Below, in pieces: positions 47,092 to 55,658 of a stretch of 64,000 nt of DNA (position 1 is its first letter; each line of letters starts with the position of its first letter). The translations under genes and the position numbers were made by a program. Origin of the DNA: Gluconacetobacter diazotrophicus PA1 5 (GTDB lineage Bacteria; Pseudomonadota; Alphaproteobacteria; Acetobacterales; Acetobacteraceae). The notes below the pieces were generated by a model. That model had not been told where the DNA came from and ran no database searches. It saw only the letters and a list, made by a program, of their open reading frames with translations. The stretch spans positions 2,656,001 to 2,720,000 of the forward strand of contig NC_010125.1 in NCBI RefSeq assembly GCF_000067045.1. Reading direction: 5' to 3'.

Positions 47092-47427
47092 ATGAGCGGC
47101 TTTCTTCTCAAGGCAGGGACTACCTTTGTTCTGACCTGCAAGGTCGAGCATGATGATGGGACTTTGGTCGATCTGACTGGCTTCGTTTTCGCGAGTCAGA
47201 TCCGCGACAGCCAAGGCAACCAGATCGCCGCGCTTTCGGCTGTCGTGCCGGCGAACACCACGGGTATCCTCAACCTGTCGTTTGCGGGTTCGACAGCGAC
47301 ATGGGCGGCGGGAAATTATCTCTGCGACGTCGTCTTCACCTCGCCGACCGGCCTGGTCACTGCGACCGAGACATTCGCCGTCACCGTGATCCCTGGCGTC
47401 ACCCAGATCGGGAATCCTACTCCATGA
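47092..47427 (+). CDS. Phage structural protein, Ig-like
   Basis: 111 residues of predicted beta-sandwich (MSGFLLKAGTTFVLTCKVEH; GILNLSFAGSTATWAAGNYL). The pattern resembles small Ig-fold or BppU-N-like phage proteins. Follows the spike after nine bases and overlaps the next gene by ATGA. Confidence 0.6.
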   Translation: MSGFLLKAGTTFVLTCKVEHDDGTLVDLTGFVFASQIRDSQGNQIAALSAVVPANTTGILNLSFAGSTATWAAGNYLCDVVFTSPTGLVTATETFAVTVIPGVTQIGNPTP

Positions 47428-47702
47428 ACGTCACGCCGCTGACCAATTCGCCGATGCGCGTCGTCATTGCGCCTGGGACCGCTCTCTCGCCTCCCCCGTT
47501 CATCGCCTCGGCCGAGATCGTCGAGGGCGGCGCGCTCCAGTTCACCATGTCGGACGGATCGACCGTCGAAGTTGCCAACCTGATGCAGGCGCTTGCCGCG
47601 TCAGTGGGCGGGAATTCGCTGGCGACGCTGAATGCCGATGGTGCGCTTATGCTGGGCGCGGGAACGGTCGCCCTGGTGAACGGCACCCTGGACGTGACCT
47701 GA
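47424..47702 (+). CDS. Small hypothetical phage protein
   Basis: 92 residues, beta-rich and soluble (ALQFTMSDGSTVEVANLMQA). Sits in the tail-fibre operon, overlapping both neighbours. Function unknown; perhaps a fibre accessory protein. Confidence 0.55.
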   Translation: MNVTPLTNSPMRVVIAPGTALSPPPFIASAEIVEGGALQFTMSDGSTVEVANLMQALAASVGGNSLATLNADGALMLGAGTVALVNGTLDVT

Positions 47703-48151
47703 TGGACCTCCTCGCCCTCTATAATGAATGGTCGGGACCGGCCGGGGCCGTCGTTGGCCTGGCGTCCGGGTGGTTCGCCAAGCTCCAGCATGCCCGTCTC
47801 CAGGCGCAGAAGGCCCAGTATGACGCCGGCCAGCAGGCCCTGGCCGCGCTTGATCTGGCCAGCAAGCGCGAGCAGGCGCTGACGCGATCGCTGCTCTCCG
47901 CCAGCGACGAGATCGGCGCGCTGCGCTCGACCGGCTGGCGCACGCGAGACCTGTTGGAAGCCCTGCACGCCGAGGCTATCGGCGCCAGGCTGATCGTCCA
48001 CGAATTGGAGGCCAAGGCCGGACTGCCGCTACGCGCGTTCGAGCCACTGCCGCCTTATCCATTCCCCGCTGAGACAGTGCCTGATGGTGAGACGGCGGGG
48101 GCACAGGCTGTTGACGCAGCCGAGCCGCGTGCTGAACCCACGCACGGATAA
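47702..48151 (+). CDS. Hypothetical phage protein with coiled coil
   Basis: 149 residues. A weakly hydrophobic segment (AGAVVGLASGWFAKL) precedes a helical region rich in Ala/Gln/Lys (residues 28-105), followed by a Pro/Glu-rich tail. Its start overlaps the previous stop (TGATG). A spanin- or holin-accessory role is conceivable but not supported. Last phage gene before the right end. Confidence 0.5.
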   Translation: MDLLALYNEWSGPAGAVVGLASGWFAKLQHARLQAQKAQYDAGQQALAALDLASKREQALTRSLLSASDEIGALRSTGWRTRDLLEALHAEAIGARLIVHELEAKAGLPLRAFEPLPPYPFPAETVPDGETAGAQAVDAAEPRAEPTHG

Positions 48152-48257
48152 ACTGCCGGGAAAGCCATGCGCGCGGGCAACGTGGGGAGGTACTGATTTC
48201 GAACTAAGTGGGGCCTAATTACGCCCTTAACGGTCCCTCAGAACCCCGGAGAAATGG

Positions 48258-48297
48258 GTTCCATTCCTGGTGTCCTGCTGTTCCAAACCTGCCGGCC
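48258..48297 (-). repeat. Right-end transposase-binding-site repeats R1, R2
   Basis: Two copies of the left-end 18-bp repeat in inverted orientation: R1 at 48280-48297, seven bases from the end as L1 is, and R2 at 48258-48275. R2 matches L1 at 16 of 18 positions. Close R1-R2 spacing is as in Mu. Confidence 0.85.
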
Positions 48298-48304
48298 CGC
48301 TTCA

Positions 48305-48309
48305 GCCAG
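48305..48309 (+). repeat. Right copy of prophage target duplication GCCAG
   Basis: Immediately follows the CA end of the prophage; identical to 34996-35000. Confidence 0.95.
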
Positions 48310-48996
48310 CGTGTAGCGCCCGGTGGCGGCATCGTAATGGAAGCACAGCAGCAGGACCGGCGACGCCTCGGCCCGCTGTCCCGCCGCCGCCCGCGCCAGG
48401 GCCTGCCGGACATCGCCGGGGCGGTAGCCGACCCCCAGCACGTAGCCCGAGACCATGCCGGCCGGCGTCATGAAGACCAGTCCCATCGGGTGCAGATACT
48501 GCTTCAATGCCGGATCGTACCGCGCGTGGAACCCCACCGCCTGGGACAGGCGCGCGATCGACGCCGTCTGCCCGACCAGGAAATGCCAGCCCCGGTCGGC
48601 GCCCGGGGTGGCGTGGCTGGCCAGGTCGTCCTGCCGGGCCTGCCGCGCCATGGCGGCGGTTTCGGCCGGGTCGATGCTGACGACGATCAACGTGTAATCG
48701 TCGGGCGTCTTCAGGCCGCCGGCATCCAGCGCGTGCAGCAGGTCCTCGCGTTCCAGCGCGCACAGATTGGGGCAGGTGTAATAGCCGATCGACAGGATCG
48801 CCGGATGGCCGTCCATGAACGCGCCCAGCGGCAGGGTGCGCCCCGCCGTGTCGGTAAAACGCGCATCGAGCGGCACGATCGCCCCCTGGCGCTGGGTGAA
48901 GGCCAGGTCCTGCATCGGACCTGCCCACGCCGCCGTGGATACCGCCAGGGCCAGCGCCGCCACCATGGCGCGCCCGATCGTCGGTCCGGGCGTCAT
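48305..48996 (-). pseudogene. SCO1/SenC copper chaperone, split by prophage
   Basis: Signal peptide (MVAALALAVSTAAWA) and a thioredoxin-like fold with the copper ligands CPNLC and the His in YLHPMGL. SCO proteins load Cu_A of oxidase subunit II, the next gene in the original operon. After RYTLA the frame runs into phage DNA, adding 22 codons to a chance stop. It lacks the C-terminal membrane anchor now stranded at 34905-34995. The copper-binding domain could still be made as a soluble form. Confidence 0.94.
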
Positions 48997-49385
48997 GGCC
49001 GGTCCGCCCCGGCGGATGGCCAGTCCGGAATACCGTCGCGCGCCACCTGCCGCATCGCCTGGTCGATCGGCACGTGGGCCACCCCGCCCGCGCGATCCAC
49101 CCAGCCGAACCCGTTCAGCCGTGCCAGGTCCGCCGCGCGGAAGGCCGCCATGTCGGCCGGCGGGTCGCTTTGCAGGGCGGGCGCGGCCATCCGCGGCAGG
49201 GGGCCACGCAGTTCCGTGTCCAGCGTGTGCTGCGGAAACAGCATGTTGGCCAGCACCGCCAGCATCACCACCGCCACGCCCACCCCGATTCCGACCACGA
49301 GGACCGGGCGCAGGGCCACATCCCGGACTTCATGCCGGGGGCGGGAAAAATGCGGGGGCGCGGCGGGGGCGGGATCGTCAGGCAT
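48993..49385 (-). CDS. Small single-helix protein of the act operon
   Basis: 130 residues with one membrane helix (VLVVGIGVGVAVVMLAVLA) and a periplasmic tail. Genes of this size often sit between actF and sco in such operons. It overlaps actF by eight bases and sco by four. Function unknown; an assembly or accessory subunit is a guess. Confidence 0.65.
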   Translation of the reverse strand: MPDDPAPAAPPHFSRPRHEVRDVALRPVLVVGIGVGVAVVMLAVLANMLFPQHTLDTELRGPLPRMAAPALQSDPPADMAAFRAADLARLNGFGWVDRAGGVAHVPIDQAMRQVARDGIPDWPSAGADRP

Positions 49386-50406
49386 GGGCGGCCTCGCGCT
49401 GCATCGTGCGGAGGCACAGTGCCGCCCCCGCCCCCGCGAACAGCAGAAGCGACGCCAGCGTCAGCATCACCGACACCGACGCGCGTTCCGGCAGGACCAG
49501 CCACAGATTGCGCGCGACCTCCATGGTCACCAGCAGGGCCGCCGCACCCAGCACGACCGGGCGCCGGACCTGCAGCGGGGCAAGCATCAGCAGCACGAAG
49601 GGCAGCAGGAAATGCAGCAGCACGATCCCCACCGCCACGGCGCCCCATCCGCCATGCAGGCGGCGGCCGTACCAGGCGGCCTCGACCGGCAGGTTCGACT
49701 GCCAGATGATCAGGAACTGCATGAAATCCAGGTAGGCCCACAGCACCGTCAGGCCGAGCAACAGCCGCGCCAGGTCGCGCGTCGCGGCCCCGTCGGCAGA
49801 ACCCGCCAGCAGGACCAGCAGCATGGCCAGCGCCAGCAGGCCCGCCCCGGCGGCGGCGATCAGCCCGTAGGCGCTGGAATTGAAGTGCGGATCGAGCGAT
49901 TCCGTCAGGTCGATGGACGCGAAGCTGAAGGTCAGGGCCAGCAGGATCAGCCCCGCCGGCGCGATGCGCGCCAGCCTGCCCCCCCGCAGGCACGCCATGG
50001 CAAGCACGGCCCAGACCCCCGCATAGAGCGCGATCCGCAGCAGCGCGAAGGACGGATTCAAATAGAACCGGTTGGCGGCGTGCGCGGTACCCCCGGCATG
50101 CAGCCACGGATAGAGGTCCCCTGCCCCCGCCAGCAGGACGGCCAGCGCCGGCAGGCCCAGCGGCAAGGTGGCCACGCCGGCGCGCAGGGCGGGGCGCAGG
50201 ATGTCGCCCCAGCGCCCGCCCGTCAGCGCGTGGGCCAGGATCAGCGCCATGCTGCCCAGCGGCCAGCCTAGCCAGGCGGCACATGCGGCCAGCCAAGGGC
50301 CATAGACGGCGCGGGGCATCCACACCAGCCCGGCCAGCACCGCCAGCCCCGCCAGCCCGGCGATGGCCCATGCGACGCCTTCGGTCCGGGGCGGGGTACG
50401 GGTCAT
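49378..50406 (-). CDS. actF: Alternative complex III subunit ActF
   Basis: 342 residues with about ten membrane helices. AYLDFMQFLIIWQSNLPVEA is a strong ActF signature. ActF is the smaller NrfD-like paralogue of ActC in the quinol:cytochrome c/oxidase oxidoreductase. ATGA overlap with actE; position in the act order confirms the call. Confidence 0.88.
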   Translation of the reverse strand: MTRTPPRTEGVAWAIAGLAGLAVLAGLVWMPRAVYGPWLAACAAWLGWPLGSMALILAHALTGGRWGDILRPALRAGVATLPLGLPALAVLLAGAGDLYPWLHAGGTAHAANRFYLNPSFALLRIALYAGVWAVLAMACLRGGRLARIAPAGLILLALTFSFASIDLTESLDPHFNSSAYGLIAAAGAGLLALAMLLVLLAGSADGAATRDLARLLLGLTVLWAYLDFMQFLIIWQSNLPVEAAWYGRRLHGGWGAVAVGIVLLHFLLPFVLLMLAPLQVRRPVVLGAAALLVTMEVARNLWLVLPERASVSVMLTLASLLLFAGAGAALCLRTMQREAAHA

Positions 50407-50960
50407 GGCGCGGCCCGCTGTTCCGGCGTCAGGTCGGCCAGCACCATGTGCTGGCTGCGCTGCAACGCATGCACATAGGCAACGACGGCCCAGCGGTCGC
50501 CAGGCTCGATCCGCTGGGCAAAGCCGTACATCATGCCCCGGCCGCCGGTTACGACGTCGTACAGAAACTGCGGCCTGGACGCGGCCGGGGATGACATGGC
50601 CAGCGGCGGCGGGGCGGGAAAGCCGCGCTGCACGATCATGCCATGACCGTCACCGGTTTCGGCATGGCAGGACGCGCAGAAAACATGATATTCGGTTCGC
50701 CCGCGTTCCAGCAGCGCCATCGTCACCGGGGGCACCGGACTGGCGGTTTCGCCGTACTGCACGGTGCCGCCCGGAACTTCGCCCGGGGCGGTCGCACGGC
50801 TGGCATACGGGTTCTGCTTCCTCTGCTTCGTCATGTCGTCACAGCCGGCGACCAGCAGCACGGCCGCGATTGCCAGGACGAAAGCGGGGCGCGGCCTCGG
50901 AGGCTGTTTCAAAACGCGCGTCGGATCGCCAGCAGCGGGGCTTTTGAAACAGCCTCTCAT
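50403..50960 (-). CDS. actE: Alternative complex III cytochrome c subunit ActE
   Basis: 185 residues. A lipoprotein signal (AVLLVAGCDD) precedes a monohaem domain with CASCH and a downstream Met region (GGRGMMYGF). The ATG has GGAGG upstream. The first 20 residues are encoded largely by a 57-bp inverted-repeat block (50900-50956), so the N-terminus before the signal helix is foreign to the family. Confidence 0.87.
   Translation of the reverse strand: MRGCFKSPAAGDPTRVLKQPPRPRPAFVLAIAAVLLVAGCDDMTKQRKQNPYASRATAPGEVPGGTVQYGETASPVPPVTMALLERGRTEYHVFCASCHAETGDGHGMIVQRGFPAPPPLAMSSPAASRPQFLYDVVTGGRGMMYGFAQRIEPGDRWAVVAYVHALQRSQHMVLADLTPEQRAAP
50900..50956. repeat. 57-bp palindromic element inside the actE start
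   Basis: A perfect 15-bp inverted repeat (GAGGCTGTTTCAAAA at 50900-50914; complement at 50942-50956) around 27 bases. The size and sharp ends suggest a miniature inverted-repeat element. No clear target duplication. As RNA it would form a strong hairpin starting one base after the actE ATG. Confidence 0.65.
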
Positions 50961-51475
50961 TCCGCTACCTCCTCGATCCCGATCGGGGCGTGGCGGGCCA
51001 GGACCCGGTGCGCGCGGGCGCTGTCGGTGGGGCGCGCGACCAGGACATAGAATCCCAGCATGGCGGTGCGCATGCACTCGGCCTCGTCCACCGGATCGTA
51101 CAGGCGGGGCATCCGGGCCAGCAGCAGGTATCCGGCCATGCCGGCGACCACCGCGCCCAGGACCGCCAGTTCGAAGGTCGTGGGCACATAGGACGGCCAG
51201 GACAGGTCCGGCCGGCCACCGATATTCTGCGGATAGCTGATGGTCGTGGCATAGGCCTGCATCAGGAAGCCGCCCAGCCCGCCCACGATCCCGCCGAACA
51301 GCATGACCGCCGGCAGGATGGAACCGCCCGCCATATGCCCGTCCCCGGCACCGTCGTCTTCCGCCTCGCGCGGTTCCATCGCCATGTAGGTTTCCACGAA
51401 TCCGGGATCGCCGCGCCGGATTTCGGCGGCGGCCTTCCGCATTCCGGCCTCGGTGGCGAAGGCGGCGACGATCAT
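50957..51475 (-). CDS. actD: Alternative complex III subunit ActD (DUF3341)
   Basis: 172 residues: an N-terminal soluble part (IVAAFATEAGMRKAAAEIRR) and two membrane helices, matching DUF3341. ActD is a membrane subunit without cofactors. ATGA overlap with actC; its end overlaps the actE start. Confidence 0.88.
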   Translation of the reverse strand: MIVAAFATEAGMRKAAAEIRRGDPGFVETYMAMEPREAEDDGAGDGHMAGGSILPAVMLFGGIVGGLGGFLMQAYATTISYPQNIGGRPDLSWPSYVPTTFELAVLGAVVAGMAGYLLLARMPRLYDPVDEAECMRTAMLGFYVLVARPTDSARAHRVLARHAPIGIEEVAE

Positions 51476-52818
51476 GCCGGCCCCCGCAGCATGGCCCGCA
51501 TTTCGGCCATCGCGACCACCGGCATCAGCCGCACGATCAGCAGGAACGTGGTCAGGAACAGCCCGATCGTGCCGAACAGCAGGCTCCATTCCCATATCGT
51601 CGGCGTGTACTGCCCCCAGGCGGAGGCCAATTGCGTGCGCGCCAGGCTGGTCACGATGATCTGGAACCGCTCCAGCCACATGCCGACCAGCACGCCCAGC
51701 CCGATCAGCCAGACCAGGGGCTGGGTCAGCCGCACCGCGCGCCACCACAGCAATTGCGGGAACACGATGTTCAGGACGATGGTGCCCCAATAGACCGGCG
51801 CGTACAGGCCGAAGGCGCGCATGAGGAACATCGTCCGGTCCGCCTGGTCGGGCCCGTAGAACGTGGCGAACGCGTCCATCAGATAGGCATAGGCGACGCA
51901 CAGGGAACTGGTCAGGAACAGCCGGCCCAGCACGTCGATGTGCCGCTCCGTCACATAGGGCTGCAGGCCCAGCAGCGACCGCAGCGGCAGGATGGCCATC
52001 AGCACCACGGCGAACCCCGACAGGGCGGCACCGAAGACGAAGAAGGGCGGAAACTGCGTGGAATGCCAGCCGGTGGCGGCACTGCCCGCGAAATCCATGC
52101 CCACGATGCTGTGCACCGACACCACCAGCGGCGCCATCAGCGCGGCCATCACGGCATAGACCGCGCGATAATGCCGCCACTGGGTGCCCGAACCGCGAAA
52201 ACCCAGGGCCAGCACCCCGTAGAACATGCGCCGCCCCTGCCCCCGCGCGCGGTCGCGCAAGGTCGCCAGGTCCGGCAGCAGGCCGAAATACCAGAACAGG
52301 ATCGACGCCAGAACATAGGTCAGGATCGCGAAGAAATCCCACACCAGCGGGCTGCGGAACTGCGCCCATAGTCCCATCGTGTTCGGATAGGGAAACAGCC
52401 AGTAGAAGAACCAGGGCCGCCCCAGATGCAGGATGGGAAAGATCGCGGCGCACAGGGCCGCGCACAGGGTCAGGCTTTCCGCCAGGCGGTTCAGCGCCGT
52501 ACGCCATTCCACCCCCAGCAGGAAGAACAGGGCCGAGATGAACGTGCCGCCCGAGGCGATGGCGATCCACCACACGTAATTGAGGATATCCAGCCCCCAG
52601 ACCACCGGCCAGTCGATGCCCCAGATGCCCAGGCCGGCATAAAACAGCCACGCGACCGCGACCACGCCCATGCCCAGCAGCCCCAGCGACACCGCGAACG
52701 CCCCCCACCACCACAGCGGCGTCCAGGGGCGCGCGTCCTCGCGCAGCGTCACCGCGCAAATGCGTTCGGTCAGCGACTGCGCGGTCTCGCCCGGTGCGAC
52801 GACGGCGGGGGCGCTCAC
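51472..52818 (-). CDS. actC: Alternative complex III subunit ActC (NrfD-like)
   Basis: 448 residues with ten helices and NrfD/PsrC motifs (NYVWWIAIASGGTFISALFF; IFPILHLGRPWFFYWLFPYP). Contains the predicted menaquinol/ubiquinol site facing ActB. GTG start overlaps the actB stop by GTGA. Confidence 0.92.
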   Translation of the reverse strand: MSAPAVVAPGETAQSLTERICAVTLREDARPWTPLWWWGAFAVSLGLLGMGVVAVAWLFYAGLGIWGIDWPVVWGLDILNYVWWIAIASGGTFISALFFLLGVEWRTALNRLAESLTLCAALCAAIFPILHLGRPWFFYWLFPYPNTMGLWAQFRSPLVWDFFAILTYVLASILFWYFGLLPDLATLRDRARGQGRRMFYGVLALGFRGSGTQWRHYRAVYAVMAALMAPLVVSVHSIVGMDFAGSAATGWHSTQFPPFFVFGAALSGFAVVLMAILPLRSLLGLQPYVTERHIDVLGRLFLTSSLCVAYAYLMDAFATFYGPDQADRTMFLMRAFGLYAPVYWGTIVLNIVFPQLLWWRAVRLTQPLVWLIGLGVLVGMWLERFQIIVTSLARTQLASAWGQYTPTIWEWSLLFGTIGLFLTTFLLIVRLMPVVAMAEMRAMLRGPA

Positions 52819-55658
52819 AGTTCGATCGCCGGGTTGGGATTGCGGATGCGCGCCTCGTACGTCACGCGCGGATGCGTGCCCTGTTCGGGCAGCGCGACAT
52901 AGGTCAGCGGACTGGCCTTGCGATGGCTGACAGCAGCATCGGGGTCGTTGATGTCTCCGAACGTGATGGCCTGCGTGGGACAGGCGGCCTGGCAGGCCGT
53001 CACCACCTGTTCCACCGTCCCGTCCCGGTCGGCCGCGATGCGCGCCTGCGCGATCCGCTGGACGCAGAAGGTGCATTTTTCCATGACGCCCCGCGCGCGG
53101 ACCGAGACATCGGGATTGCGGCTGATCGGCGGCCGGCGTTCCTGTTCGGCGAAGGCGAAGTAGTTGAATCGCCTGACCTTGTAAGGACAGTTGTTGGAAC
53201 AGAATTTCGTGCCGACGCATCGGTTGTAGACCATCACGTTCAGGCCCTCCGAATCATGCGTCGTGGCGCCGACGGGACAGACCGTTTCGCACGGCGCCTG
53301 TTCGCAATGCATGCAGAGCATGGGCTGGAAGAACGTGTCCGGTGCGTCCTGCGTTCCTTCATAGCTGCGATCGATCCGCAGCCAGTGCATCTCGCGCTGG
53401 CGCAGCACTTCGTCACGTCCCACCACCGGCACGTTGTTTTCCGCCTGGCAGGCGGTCATGCAGGCATTGCAGCCGATGCAGGCGTTCAGGTCGATGCCCA
53501 TGCCCCACGCCACCGGGGCGCCGGGGTTCCGACGGTACAGGGCGGCAGCGGGGGCGGGATCGTCCTGCGCGGTTCCAAGAAATTTCGGGTTCTGCCGGAA
53601 CCGTGCCAGCACGCCATGCCGCACGATGTCGGACGGCGTATCGGCCACCAGGGTGGCGTGGTGTTCGGTGCAGGCGACGGCCACCGCGCGGCCGGTGGCG
53701 ACCATACGCACCGGCCCGGCCACGTCGCGCAGCGGATACAGGTCGGTGCCGACCCCGTCACCCGTTTCCCCGGCGCGCCGCCGGCCCGATCCCAGCAGCC
53801 CGACGACGCAGCCCGATGCCTGCCCGGGCTGCACCCAGATCGGCAGCACGGCGCGGCGCGCACCCACCGACAGCGCGACCTCGTCCCCATTGCGCAGGCC
53901 CATCGACCGCGCCAGGTCCGGCGGGATCAGCAGCGGGTTGCCCCAGACGATCTTGCTGAGCGGGCGCGGCAATTCCTGCAGCCAGGGATTGTTCGCCTCG
54001 CGCCCATCCCACAGATGCGGGTCGGGCCGCAGTAGAAGGGTCAGGTCCACGGGCGGCGCGGGAGGGGGCGCGGGCGGCATGACGGGTGCGAGCGGCGTAT
54101 CGAGGCGCGCGCTGGCGGTGCCGGGAACGACACCCGCCGCGAGCGCCGCGCGCCAGTCGCGTTCCGACGGCAGATGCTGCCGCCAGGTCTGCCGCACCAG
54201 GTCCCGCGCGGGGCGCGCGACGTCGCCGGCGCAAAGATGCAGGATGGTCGCGGCGCTGACACCGCCATAGAGCGGCATCGCCTGCGGCTGGAGGATCGTC
54301 GCCGTACCGTCGTCGGCGCGGGCATCGCCCCACTCCTCGAACCCATGAGCCAGCGGCACATGCCATCGTGCCGCCTGCGCCGTCTCATGCGGCCGGTCGG
54401 CCAGCGCGACGCTGAGGGGGACGCGCGGCAGCGCCGCCGCGAAACGCGGCACCTGATAGACCGGATTGACGTCCAGGATCAGCAGCGCGCGGACGCGCCC
54501 GTTTTCCATGTCGTCCATCAGGGCCGGCAGGGTGGATGTCGGCCGCGCCGGGCGATGATCGGGTGCGTCGAAGACGTCGAATGCCCTGCCCCGGCCGCCC
54601 AGCGCCTCGTTCATCGCATGCACGGCGGCCTGGGCCTGCGCCCCGTGATCGGGGCCGAGATGGATCAGCGCCCGCCCGGGATGGGCGCGCAGGTCGGCCA
54701 CCACCGCGCCCAGCCAGTCGGGGCCGCCCGACGGTGCCTCGTTGCGCAACACGGCGGCGGCCAGGCGGCCGATGATCTCGTCGCAGGCGGCGGGCGCCGT
54801 GATGAAGCGGTGGTCGGCGGCTACCCCTGTCAGGCTGGGCGTCGGCTCCACGGCATACAGGCGGTTCATCGGCCCCTGCACCGGATTGCGGCGGCCGGCG
54901 AAGGCCCGGGCATGGCGCAGATGGCCGGGCGCGCTGTCCAGCAGGTCGCTGTCCACGGCCAGGGCGACATCGACCTGTCGCAGGTCCGGGATCACCATCG
55001 CCGGGCGGCCATAGGCCAGTTCCGCGCCCTGCCGCACCGTATCCCGCCCGATGGCGTCCCATCGATGCCAGATCGCGCCGGGATAGGCCGCCAGCAGCGC
55101 GTCGATCGCCGCCCCCAGGGTGGGCGACGTGACGGTTCCGGTCAGGATGCGCAGGCCGGACGCACCTTGCGGCACCCCGCCGTTCGGCGCGGCGCGCAGG
55201 ACCTGCAGGGCGGTCGTGACCTCCTGCCACGCGGCGGGCATGCCGTCATGCAGCGGCCCGCTGGCCCGGTCGGGGTCATAGAAATCCTGAATCGCGGCCT
55301 GGGCGAATACATCGGTGGCACCCAGGCTGGACGGGTGTCCGGGGTTGCCTTCCACCTTGGTCGGCCGCCCCATCTGGTGGGTAACCAGGATACCGTTGGC
55401 ATAGCCGTCGCGGACATGGGCGCTGGCGTAGACGTTGGGCACCCCCGGAATCACCCCCGGCGCCGCCCGCACGGCAGAGACGAAGCCGCGATCCGGCGTT
55501 CCGGGATCGCATCCCGCAAGCCCGCCGCCGGCCAGCGCCAGGGCCATCAGTTTCAGCGTCCGCCGCCGGTCCAGCGGATGCGCCAGGGCCTGTTCCAGAT
55601 GCGGAAAACGCCCGATCCACTCCCGTTCGTCGCCCGGCAGCCCGTCTAGCGATGGCAT
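52815..55658 (-). CDS. actB: Alternative complex III subunit ActB (molybdopterin-type + Fe-S)
   Basis: 947 residues. A twin-arginine-like leader (DRRRTLKLMALALAGG) suggests Tat export. Residues 55-690 form a molybdopterin-oxidoreductase-like domain, which in ActB carries no cofactor. The C-terminal 230 residues hold four cysteine clusters (CIGCNACMTACQ; CMHCEQAPCETVC; CVGTKFCSNNC; CTFC...CQAAC) for Fe-S centres. ATG 55658 with GGAG is preferred over GTG 55667. Confidence 0.93.
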   Translation of the reverse strand: MPSLDGLPGDEREWIGRFPHLEQALAHPLDRRRTLKLMALALAGGGLAGCDPGTPDRGFVSAVRAAPGVIPGVPNVYASAHVRDGYANGILVTHQMGRPTKVEGNPGHPSSLGATDVFAQAAIQDFYDPDRASGPLHDGMPAAWQEVTTALQVLRAAPNGGVPQGASGLRILTGTVTSPTLGAAIDALLAAYPGAIWHRWDAIGRDTVRQGAELAYGRPAMVIPDLRQVDVALAVDSDLLDSAPGHLRHARAFAGRRNPVQGPMNRLYAVEPTPSLTGVAADHRFITAPAACDEIIGRLAAAVLRNEAPSGGPDWLGAVVADLRAHPGRALIHLGPDHGAQAQAAVHAMNEALGGRGRAFDVFDAPDHRPARPTSTLPALMDDMENGRVRALLILDVNPVYQVPRFAAALPRVPLSVALADRPHETAQAARWHVPLAHGFEEWGDARADDGTATILQPQAMPLYGGVSAATILHLCAGDVARPARDLVRQTWRQHLPSERDWRAALAAGVVPGTASARLDTPLAPVMPPAPPPAPPVDLTLLLRPDPHLWDGREANNPWLQELPRPLSKIVWGNPLLIPPDLARSMGLRNGDEVALSVGARRAVLPIWVQPGQASGCVVGLLGSGRRRAGETGDGVGTDLYPLRDVAGPVRMVATGRAVAVACTEHHATLVADTPSDIVRHGVLARFRQNPKFLGTAQDDPAPAAALYRRNPGAPVAWGMGIDLNACIGCNACMTACQAENNVPVVGRDEVLRQREMHWLRIDRSYEGTQDAPDTFFQPMLCMHCEQAPCETVCPVGATTHDSEGLNVMVYNRCVGTKFCSNNCPYKVRRFNYFAFAEQERRPPISRNPDVSVRARGVMEKCTFCVQRIAQARIAADRDGTVEQVVTACQAACPTQAITFGDINDPDAAVSHRKASPLTYVALPEQGTHPRVTYEARIRNPNPAIEL

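Larger units (their letters stand above)
35001..48304. mobile_element. Mu-like transposable prophage, decayed
   Basis: 13.3 kb bounded by TG and CA ends and a GCCAG target duplication, inserted in sco. Gene order follows Mu: repressor on the left facing left, ner and early genes to the right, then baseplate gp47- and gp48-like genes and tail fibres at the right end. Five 18-bp repeats at the ends look like transposase sites. Transposase A/B, lysis, portal, head and most tail genes are missing. Two IS elements account for 3.7 kb, leaving about 9.6 kb of phage DNA against some 35-38 kb for a complete Mu-like phage. Confidence 0.95.

Noticed and set aside
48189-48204. A possible third right-end transposase site (GATTTCGAAC)
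   Set aside because: Matches the 18-bp repeat only in its last ten bases and is in the other orientation.
48208-50271. Plus-strand 687-codon frame over the act operon
   Set aside because: Antisense shadow crossing several real genes with overlapping starts and stops on the other strand.
54174-55649. Long plus-strand frame opposite actB
   Set aside because: Shadow of the actB coding strand; Arg/Gly/Gln-rich, no recognisable domain.
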